From Betaproteobacteria bacterium (GTDB taxonomy: Bacteria; Pseudomonadota; Gammaproteobacteria; Burkholderiales; SG8-39): a DNA stretch of 12,888 nt. Of this stretch, positions 7,466 through 12,888 are shown in pieces. Within the stretch, counting starts at the first letter, position 1, and each line of letters starts with the position of its first letter. Made by a program: the position numbers and the translations under genes. The stretch is from the NCBI GenBank assembly GCA_005881355.1, contig VBDM01000061.1, positions 1-12,888 of the forward strand. Reading direction: 5' to 3'. Below the pieces are notes generated by a model. The model was not told the DNA's origin. It did not search any database and was given only the letters and a program-made list of their open reading frames with translations.

Positions 7466-8494
7466 ATGTCCTCGGCCGTGGTTGCGGGCACCGACAGAAC
7501 GCGGTTCTCCAGGGAAATCGCCGCGCTCAACATGAAGCCGCTCTGGGAGCGGGTCATGCGGCTCGGAGCCGGCACGGCCGCGGTTCCTGCGATCTGGCGA
7601 TGGAAGGAAGTGCGGCCGCTGCTTGAGCGCGCCTGCGAGCTGATCACGGCAACAGAAGCCGAGCGGCGCGTGCTGATGCTCGAGAACCCCGCGCTCGAGG
7701 GAACGACCTTCATCACTCCCACGCTGTTCGCCGGACTGCAGGCGATCCTGCCGAACGAGGTCGCGCCCACCCACCGGCACGCGCCGAACGCGCTGCGCTT
7801 CATCTTGGAAGGCGAGGGCGCCTATACCGCGATCGAAGGCGAGCGGGTGATGATGCGGCCCGGGGATTTCGTCGTGACGCCGGGCTGGACCTGGCACGAC
7901 CACGGCAACGTCGGAACGAAGCCCGTGGTGTGGCTGGACGGCCTGGACACGGCGTTCGCGAATATCTTCGGGGCGCATTTTCGCGAGGACTACCCTGAGG
8001 AGACTCAAAGCCCGTCGCGGCCGGAGGGCGACAGCGCCGCGCGCTATGGCGCCAATCTCCTGCCGGTCGACCGCGGCGCGCAAGGGCATACGTCGCCGAT
8101 CCTCTCGTACCCTTATGAGCGCACCCGCGCGGCGCTGGAACAATTGTCGAAGAACGGCGAACCGCATCCCGCGCACGGCTGGAAGCTTCGCTACGCCAAT
8201 CCCGTGACCGGCGGTCACGCCTTCCCGACCATGGCGGTGTTCATGCAGTGGCTGCCAAAGGGATTCTCGGGCCGCGAATACCGCAGCACCGACGGGACGA
8301 TCTTCTGCGTCTTCGAGGGGCAGGGCGGCGTGGATATCGGCGAGACGCATTTCGATCTTGCGCCGCGCGACGTGTTCGTCGTGCCTTCCTGGGAGCCTTA
8401 CCGGTTCGAGGCTCGCGCCGATTGCGTGATCTTCAGCTACTCGGACCGCGCCGCGCAGGAAGCGCTCGGTTTCTGGCGCGAGAGCGTGCTCTGA
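7466..8494 (+). CDS. Gentisate 1,2-dioxygenase-like bicupin ring-cleavage dioxygenase
   Basis: Gentisate 1,2-dioxygenase is an Fe(II) enzyme that opens gentisate (2,5-dihydroxybenzoate) with O2 to maleylpyruvate, which is later split to pyruvate and fumarate. The 342-residue protein has two cupin domains. The first carries APTHRHAPNALRFILEG with H103 and H105, and GDFVVTPGWTWHDHGN with H144/H146, the usual metal-binding set, followed by WLDGLD. The second has VFEGQGGVDIGE and DVFVVPSWEPYRFEA. Size and layout match the gentisate/salicylate/1-hydroxy-2-naphthoate dioxygenase family; which substrate it uses cannot be decided from sequence alone. AAAGG lies upstream of the ATG, and the gap to the preceding Bug gene is 16 bp, suggesting one operon. 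Genes for maleylpyruvate isomerase and fumarylpyruvate hydrolase are not in the window. The stop codon lies one base from the stop of the opposite-strand gene. Confidence 0.88.
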   Translation: MSSAVVAGTDRTRFSREIAALNMKPLWERVMRLGAGTAAVPAIWRWKEVRPLLERACELITATEAERRVLMLENPALEGTTFITPTLFAGLQAILPNEVAPTHRHAPNALRFILEGEGAYTAIEGERVMMRPGDFVVTPGWTWHDHGNVGTKPVVWLDGLDTAFANIFGAHFREDYPEETQSPSRPEGDSAARYGANLLPVDRGAQGHTSPILSYPYERTRAALEQLSKNGEPHPAHGWKLRYANPVTGGHAFPTMAVFMQWLPKGFSGREYRSTDGTIFCVFEGQGGVDIGETHFDLAPRDVFVVPSWEPYRFEARADCVIFSYSDRAAQEALGFWRESVL

Positions 8495-8495
8495 C

Positions 8496-9941
8496 TCACA
8501 TCCTCCACTCGATGTAGGTATAGATGTAGTTCGAGCCGCCGTTCACGTTGTCGAAGATTTGCGCCATGCCGAAAATCCCCGAGCGGTGGCTGGCCCCGAA
8601 GCCGAAGTAGGTTTCGCGCAGCTCTTTCTCCCCGAAGAGATCGCCGACGCTGACGTCGATGGTCGGATCGCCGTACTGGAGCAGTTTCGAGGTGTTCCGG
8701 CCGCGCATCGCCTGGTCCCGCGCTTCGACGAACGGCACGCGCTGCGCGTAGGAGAGGCCGCCGCCGAAGCCGACGCGCGTGCGCACGCGCTCCTTCCAAG
8801 GAAATCCCCAGTAGAACGCCTTCAGGTAGAGATTGGCCTGCCAGAAATCCGGCTGAAGCCCGCGCTCCTCGTGGCGCAGCAGCCCGCCGTACCAGGCGAT
8901 CGTGACCGGCCAGCCGTGCAGGTTCTCGATGAACGGCCGCCCGACCTCGAAGGAGTCGACGCTCGTGCGGTCGTCCGTGTTGATGGACCTGCAGCGCAGC
9001 TCCATGATCGGCAGCAGGTTGCAGGGGCTCGATCTGCCGTGCAGGACCTTGAAGGTGAGCGGGGTGCGGTTCCCGGTGTCCTTTTCCCGCGTCGGCACGA
9101 ACTCGTAGGCGAGACCGCCGTAGCCCGCCAGCTGCATGCGGTCCTCCACGATCGGGCTGCGGCGGACACCGCTCGACCACAGCGTGGCCGACAGGCCCGC
9201 AAAAAAATGCCAGGTGCCGGTGAGGTCGTATCGCGCGTTCACGCCGACGGTTCCGTTCACACCCGCGCCCGGCTGGTAGGCGGGACGGTCCGCGGCGGCC
9301 TCGGCCGGCGTCACGCCGTAGTAATAGCCGTTGAGCTTCGCGTTGCGCGCGGAGAGCATGACATACGGCGCGAGTTTCAGCCGTCCGCGCCGCCGCTCGG
9401 CGCCGTAGCCGAGCCGCCACTCGGTGCCGCCCGAGTTGCCGGAGGCATCGCGCAAGTACTCGCCGAATACGTCTCCCCAATCGAAGCGCTGCTCGTAGCT
9501 CAATCCGAGATCGGTTTCGGGAACGCGCGGCGACATTCCCTCGAGGACTGACGGGACCCGCTCGACGGGAAAGCTCTCGAGGCGCTTCGAAAGGAAGACG
9601 TTCACGCGCCGGTCCGGCCCGGGCCGGAACTTGAGTCCCGCGCGATAGGAATGCAGATAGACGTATTCGCCTTCGTAGAGGTACAGAGGCAGAAGGTCGA
9701 TGCGGACGCCGCCGCCGCGATAAGGCGACTGCTCGACACGCGCGACGGCTCCCCACCCCGCACTGTCGGTGGCGGTGATGTCGGCGAGAAAGTCGCTCGT
9801 CGCCGCGGCGGGCGGGGCAGCGGCCGCGCACAGCGCGAGAGTCAGGGCGAGGGCGCGGAGCGGGAGAACTCCGGCTCGAGGCGGGCGCGTTTCAGCGCGG
9901 CTGCGCCGGAGCCGCCCGGGCGGGGCGCATCGATTGTTCAA
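8496..9941 (-). CDS. MipA/OmpV-like outer-membrane beta-barrel protein with a long C-terminal extension
   Basis: MipA/OmpV proteins are outer-membrane barrels; E. coli MipA bridges a murein hydrolase and a synthase. The first part after the signal peptide has the family features: SPYRGGGVRIDLLPLYLY, a strand-rich middle, NGYYYGVTPAEA, and TGTWHFFAGLSATLWSSGVRRSPIVEDR. The protein is about 481 residues against roughly 250 for the family. The extra C-terminal half is also strand-rich, contains two cysteines ten residues apart (SSPC...RC), and ends NYIYTYIEWRM, not in the usual aromatic residue. The start is uncertain. No ATG or GTG is found in frame near the signal peptide; TTG at 9941-9939 gives an Arg-rich n-region, the hydrophobic core LALTLALCAAAA and a cleavage site near AAA-TSD. 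It diverges from the Bug gene at 9999 and converges on the dioxygenase with a 1-bp gap. Confidence 0.72.
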   Translation of the reverse strand: MNNRCAPPGRLRRSRAETRPPRAGVLPLRALALTLALCAAAAPPAAATSDFLADITATDSAGWGAVARVEQSPYRGGGVRIDLLPLYLYEGEYVYLHSYRAGLKFRPGPDRRVNVFLSKRLESFPVERVPSVLEGMSPRVPETDLGLSYEQRFDWGDVFGEYLRDASGNSGGTEWRLGYGAERRRGRLKLAPYVMLSARNAKLNGYYYGVTPAEAAADRPAYQPGAGVNGTVGVNARYDLTGTWHFFAGLSATLWSSGVRRSPIVEDRMQLAGYGGLAYEFVPTREKDTGNRTPLTFKVLHGRSSPCNLLPIMELRCRSINTDDRTSVDSFEVGRPFIENLHGWPVTIAWYGGLLRHEERGLQPDFWQANLYLKAFYWGFPWKERVRTRVGFGGGLSYAQRVPFVEARDQAMRGRNTSKLLQYGDPTIDVSVGDLFGEKELRETYFGFGASHRSGIFGMAQIFDNVNGGSNYIYTYIEWRM

Positions 9942-9998
9942 CGTTGCGATAATTTTCTTGGGATCGGGAGCGTGCGCAAAACGCCGCGGTATTCTAAT

Positions 9999-11000
9999 AT
10001 GAAAGCCATGTCGAAATTCGGAAGTTCGCGGTCGCGCGGGGCGGGCCCGGCGTCGGCCGCGTTCGTCGCGTGCCTGGCGTGCTTCGCGGCGCATGCGCAG
10101 GACTACCCGTCGCGCCCCGTGCGCGTCGTCGCTCCGTCGGCTCCGGGAGGCGGCTTCGATCTGGTGGGGCGCGTGCTCGCGCAGAAGCTCGGCGAGCAGA
10201 CCGGGCAGGCGTTCGTGGTCGAGAATCGCGCCGGCGCCGGCACGCTGGCGGGCACGCAAATCGTCGCGCGCGCCGCACCCGACGGCTACAACCTCGTCGT
10301 CGGCGGTCTGTCCAACATCGCGCTCAACATGGGCCTGTACAGGGAACCGGGGTACGATTCGCTCGGCGACTTCACGCCGATCGGCCTGGTGGTCAGCCAT
10401 TCGTATACGCTGGTCGCGCGCAAGGACCTGCCGCTCGCGAGCCTCAAGGAAGTCATCGATTTCGCCCGCGCCAATCCGGGCAAGCTCAACATCGGCACCG
10501 GCGGCCTCGGCAGCGGGCAGCACATCGGCGCGGCGATCATCGGCGCGCTCGCCGAAGTGAACATGGTGAAAGTCCCCTACAAGGGCGCGCAGCCCGTCTA
10601 CCAGGATCTGCTCGCCGGCCGGCTGGATCTCTTCTACGACAACACGACGACCACCCGGCCCTACGTGGAATCCGGGCAGGTCAGGGCGCTCGCGGTGTCG
10701 AGCCGCGCGCGCGCCCCGAACATGCCGCAGGTGCCCACGATCACCGAGACCGGCGTGCTCGATCTGGAGATGGAGACTTGGTTCGGCCTGTTCGCGCCGG
10801 CGCGCACGCCGCGCGCGATCGTCGAGCGCCTGCGCGCCGAAGTGGACAAGGCGACCGCCTCGGCCGAGGTGCGCTCGCGGCTGGAGATGGGCAGCGGCCG
10901 GAGCCTGCGCATGGCGCCCGCCGAGACCGAGATGTTCGTGAAAGCCGAAGTCGCCAAATGGACGGGGCTCCTGCGCCGGGCGGGCATTCAGCCCGAATGA
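9999..11000 (+). CDS. Bug-family (TctC) solute-binding protein, third copy
   Basis: A 333-residue periplasmic binding protein. Its signal peptide has a basic N-terminus, a hydrophobic core around 18-32 and likely cleavage after AHA (31-33). Bug motifs follow: DYPSRPVRVVAPSAPGGGFDLVGR with the standard PGGG loop (49-52) and D54, VVENRAGAGTLAGTQIVARAAPDGYNLV, KVPYKGAQPVYQDLLAGRLDLFYDN, and the C-terminal TWFGLFAPARTPRAIVERL. Two in-frame ATGs lie close together at 9999 and 10008; neither has a strong ribosome-binding site, so the start could be three codons later. It shares a 57-bp divergent spacer (9942-9998) with the MipA-like gene. Its stop overlaps the start of the next gene (ATGA), so the two are very likely translated together. 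It is diverged from the Bug pair at 5494-7449 and is probably specific for another ligand. Confidence 0.92.
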   Translation: MKAMSKFGSSRSRGAGPASAAFVACLACFAAHAQDYPSRPVRVVAPSAPGGGFDLVGRVLAQKLGEQTGQAFVVENRAGAGTLAGTQIVARAAPDGYNLVVGGLSNIALNMGLYREPGYDSLGDFTPIGLVVSHSYTLVARKDLPLASLKEVIDFARANPGKLNIGTGGLGSGQHIGAAIIGALAEVNMVKVPYKGAQPVYQDLLAGRLDLFYDNTTTTRPYVESGQVRALAVSSRARAPNMPQVPTITETGVLDLEMETWFGLFAPARTPRAIVERLRAEVDKATASAEVRSRLEMGSGRSLRMAPAETEMFVKAEVAKWTGLLRRAGIQPE

Positions 11001-11593
11001 GCCCGGACTTCCAGGATCAGCTTGCCATCGCCGCGCTCGCGCAGAGCTGGGCGCTCGCGCGCGACTCGGGCGACTGGGAGAAGCTGCGCGCGACCGCGCA
11101 CCCGGACGCGACCATGACCACCACCTGGTTCGACGGGGGATTCGATGACTTCATCGAATCCTGCCAGGCTGCGTGGAGCAAGGGATCGCGCTCACAGCAT
11201 TTTCTCGGCGGAACCGTCGCGGAGATCAACGGCGCTCGCGCGATCGCCCAGACCCGCATGGCGATCATGGTCCGTTCGCAGCTCGACGGCGTGGAGGTCG
11301 ACGCCGCGTGCTACGGCCGCTTCTTCGACCGGGTGGAAAAGCGCGAAGGAAACTGGCGCATCGCGAAGCGCAGCGTGATCTACGAAAAGGACCGCATCGA
11401 TCCGGTCGATCCGGGCAAGGTGATTTCGCTCGACCTGGCGCTGCTCAGGCGCTTTCCGGAAGGCTATCGCTATCTTGCCTACCTGCAGACCAAGAACGGC
11501 GCCCAGGTCGACCCGAACCTGCCGACCGCGCGCGGCGAGGCGCTCGAAAGGCTGCTGCGGGAGGCGAAGGCGTGGCTCGCCGCGGCATTATAA
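10997..11593 (+). CDS. NTF2/SnoaL-like small alpha+beta-barrel protein
   Basis: This 198-residue protein has an N-terminal region typical of the NTF2-like (SnoaL) superfamily, whose cone-shaped pocket is used by isomerases, dehydratases and ring-hydroxylating dioxygenase small subunits, and also by binding proteins. Seen: the helical start FQDQLAIAALAQSWALARDSGDWEKLRATAHPDATMTT, the FDDFIESCQAAWSKGSRSQHFLGG stretch, then the paired strands ARAIAQTRMAIMVRS, DAACYGRFFDRVEKREGNWRIAKRSVIYEKDRIDPV. Residues about 145-198 form an extra tail (RRFPEGYRYLAYLQ...). The ATG at 10997 overlaps the Bug stop by ATGA, giving coupled translation; no signal peptide is present, so it is cytosolic. The neighbourhood suggests action on the compound bound by the Bug protein, but the reaction is unknown. 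It could equally be a non-catalytic binding protein. Confidence 0.82.
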   Translation: MSPDFQDQLAIAALAQSWALARDSGDWEKLRATAHPDATMTTTWFDGGFDDFIESCQAAWSKGSRSQHFLGGTVAEINGARAIAQTRMAIMVRSQLDGVEVDAACYGRFFDRVEKREGNWRIAKRSVIYEKDRIDPVDPGKVISLDLALLRRFPEGYRYLAYLQTKNGAQVDPNLPTARGEALERLLREAKAWLAAAL

Positions 11594-11636
11594 TTGCCCC
11601 GACTCACATTCCCCAGCTCACTTCAGGAGACCCATC

Positions 11637-12530
11637 GTGAACGAACTGCAGCGCTATCTGGTGGAGGAAGCCGTCGAGGACTACGAGGAGGGACGGCTCA
11701 CGCGCCGCGAGGCGCTGAAGGCGATCGCCGGCGTCACGGGCGCGATACTCGCGGCGCAGACCATCGAGGCGCGCGCTCAAGGCGCGCCGGCGCCGGCCGC
11801 GAAGGCGCCGCCCGGCTCGGCACCCCTGGTCGCGCCCGACGATCCTACGATCGTCGCCGGGATCGCCGAATTTCCCGGCGACGGCGCCCGGCTCGCGGGA
11901 TATCTCGCCCGGCCCAAACAGTCGGGGTCCTTCCCGATCGTGCTCGTGTGCCACGAGAACCGCGGACTCACGCGCCACGTCGAGGACGTCGCGCGGCGCG
12001 TGGCGAAGGCGGGCTACGTCGGGATTGCCGTGGATCTGCTCTCGCGCGAAGGCGGCACCGCGAAGCACGGCTTCGACGCGATTCCGGGGATCCTCGGGAA
12101 AGCGGCTCCGGCGCGCCACGTGCAGGATTTCCAGAGCGGCCTCGCCTACGCGAGATCGCAGCCTTTTGCCCGCGCCGACCGGGTCGGGATGACGGGGTTT
12201 TGCTTCGGCGGCGCGGTGACCTGGCGCGTCGCGGCGGCGGTGCCCGATCTGCGCGCAGCCGTGCCTTTCTACGGCGTTCCGGTGCAGGAGTCGGACGTGC
12301 CCAAGATCGGCGCGGCGGTGCTCGCCATCTACGGCGGGCTCGACGACCGCATCAACCAGAACATTCCGGCGATCGAAGCCGCGATGCAAAAATACGGCAA
12401 GACTTTCCGCAAGATCGTCTATCCGAACGTCAACCATGCTTTTCACAACGACACCGGCGACCGCTACAACGCCGAGGCGGCCAAGGCCGCATGGGGCGAA
12501 GCGCTCGCGTGGTTCGGGAAGTACCTGTAG
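11637..12530 (+). CDS. Dienelactone hydrolase-family protein with Tat-like export signal
   Basis: An alpha/beta hydrolase of the dienelactone hydrolase family, 297 residues. The family cleaves dienelactones in chlorocatechol breakdown, but many members act on other esters or lactones. Seen: E107 in the CHENRG loop, the nucleophile-elbow GFCFGG with Cys189, Asp at 236/237 in GGLDDR, and H267 in NVNHAFH, so the Cys-Asp-His triad is complete. The N-terminus carries LTRREALKAIAGVTGAILAAQ (R23/R24 followed by a hydrophobic segment) and then an Ala/Pro-rich linker at about 48-66; this looks like a twin-arginine signal with unusual leading residues. The start is GTG at 11637, chosen because AGGAGA (11625-11630) lies six bases upstream and the upstream reading frame has no better site. 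It follows the NTF2-like gene by 43 bp and precedes the amidohydrolase by 20 bp. Confidence 0.9.
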   Translation: MNELQRYLVEEAVEDYEEGRLTRREALKAIAGVTGAILAAQTIEARAQGAPAPAAKAPPGSAPLVAPDDPTIVAGIAEFPGDGARLAGYLARPKQSGSFPIVLVCHENRGLTRHVEDVARRVAKAGYVGIAVDLLSREGGTAKHGFDAIPGILGKAAPARHVQDFQSGLAYARSQPFARADRVGMTGFCFGGAVTWRVAAAVPDLRAAVPFYGVPVQESDVPKIGAAVLAIYGGLDDRINQNIPAIEAAMQKYGKTFRKIVYPNVNHAFHNDTGDRYNAEAAKAAWGEALAWFGKYL

Positions 12531-12550
12531 AGGCCGTGTGAGAGCGGAAC

Positions 12551-12888
12551 ATGGGCTCCGGAGAGAGAGCAAACGCCATCGACCTGGGGCGGCGCGAGTT
12601 CCTGAAAGACACGCTCGCGGCGACCGCGGGACTTTCCGGAATCGGCGTTCTCGGCGGCTGCGCGATGCCCTTCACGCAGGAGAGCGCCGATACGATCGTC
12701 ACCAACGGCCGGATCGCGACGCTCGACCCGAAGCATCCGGCGGCGAGCGCGATCGCGATCCGCGGCGGCACGATCGCAGCCGTCGGTTCGGCAGCCGACA
12801 TGGAAGGCCTGCGCGGCCCCAATACGCAGGTGATCGACGCGGGCGGGCGCGCGGTCATTCCCGGCATCAACGACGCGCACACGCACTT
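12551..12888 (+). CDS. Metal-dependent amidohydrolase, Tat/lipoprotein-targeted (3'-truncated by window end)
   Basis: Only the first 112 codons are present. The N-terminus has the twin-arginine motif GRREFLK (R14/R15), a hydrophobic stretch, then LGGC, where C37 could be a lipidation site, so the enzyme may be a Tat-exported lipoprotein. After that comes the beta-sandwich start of the amidohydrolase superfamily (TIVTNGRIATLDPKHPAASA, AIRGGTIAAVGSAADM, VIDAGGRAVIPGINDAHTH), with H110-x-H112 as the first metal ligands. The sequence is closest in style to the YtcJ/amidohydrolase-3 group, which act on amide or formamide bonds, but the substrate is not known and the catalytic domain lies beyond the window. 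ATG at 12551 is preceded by GAGCGGAA. It follows the dienelactone hydrolase by 20 bp, likely in one operon. Confidence is high for the superfamily, low for function. Confidence 0.85.
   Translation, partial: MGSGERANAIDLGRREFLKDTLAATAGLSGIGVLGGCAMPFTQESADTIVTNGRIATLDPKHPAASAIAIRGGTIAAVGSAADMEGLRGPNTQVIDAGGRAVIPGINDAHTH

Noticed and set aside
5980..7803. A 607-codon open frame on the minus strand
   Set aside because: It runs antisense to two clear Bug genes and the dioxygenase, is rich in Arg/Ala/His as expected from GC-rich shadow frames, and shows no domain or signal.
9942..10523. N-terminal extension of the MipA-like protein up to an ATG at 10523
   Set aside because: It would overlap about 500 bp of the divergent Bug gene, has low-complexity Arg/Ala/Glu content, and would put the signal peptide more than 200 residues into the protein.

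Overview
The window is about 12.9 kb of GC-rich DNA that is almost entirely protein-coding. Its gene content suggests a betaproteobacterium, probably Burkholderiales-like. The main reasons are three Bug-type (TctC) periplasmic binding proteins, a gentisate-type ring-cleavage dioxygenase, a MipA/OmpV-like outer-membrane protein, and export-targeted hydrolases. This placement is inferred from gene content; no rRNA or other marker gene is present. I found no tRNA, rRNA, CRISPR array, transposase or phage gene.

Region 1 (1-2752, + strand) looks like housekeeping. It starts with the C-terminal part of an FAD/NAD(P) ferredoxin-reductase-type oxidoreductase, which is cut off by the window edge and carries a frameshift near 420. 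It continues with an intact class II fumarase (fumC), a small UBP-type zinc-finger protein and a YciI-family protein.

Region 2 (2753-5493) holds one large repetitive gene for a putative surface lipoprotein. It has a lipobox signal, three copies of a roughly 82-residue repeat, an Fn3-like segment and seven FG-GAP beta-propeller blades. The reading frame breaks twice. Both break points coincide with the outer edges of an exact 176-bp direct repeat, so this is either a recent rearrangement or an assembly error. A hairpin overlaps the ribosome-binding site of this gene.

Region 3 (5494-8494, +) is a tight three-gene set: two Bug solute-binding proteins followed by a gentisate 1,2-dioxygenase-like bicupin. 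It is probably a catabolic operon for an aromatic acid. On the opposite strand (8496-9941) lies a long MipA/OmpV-like outer-membrane barrel protein with an unusual C-terminal extension. Its stop codon is one base away from that of the dioxygenase.

Region 4 (9999-12888, +) runs divergently from the MipA gene. It holds a third Bug protein, an overlapping NTF2/SnoaL-like protein, an export-targeted dienelactone-hydrolase-family enzyme, and the start of a Tat/lipoprotein-targeted metal-dependent amidohydrolase that leaves the window. Together they look like a small-molecule capture and hydrolysis module outside the cytoplasm, with unknown substrate.

I did not find a clearly new biological system. 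The items most worth a second look are the broken propeller gene, the extended MipA-like barrel, and the Bug/NTF2/DLH/amidohydrolase set.
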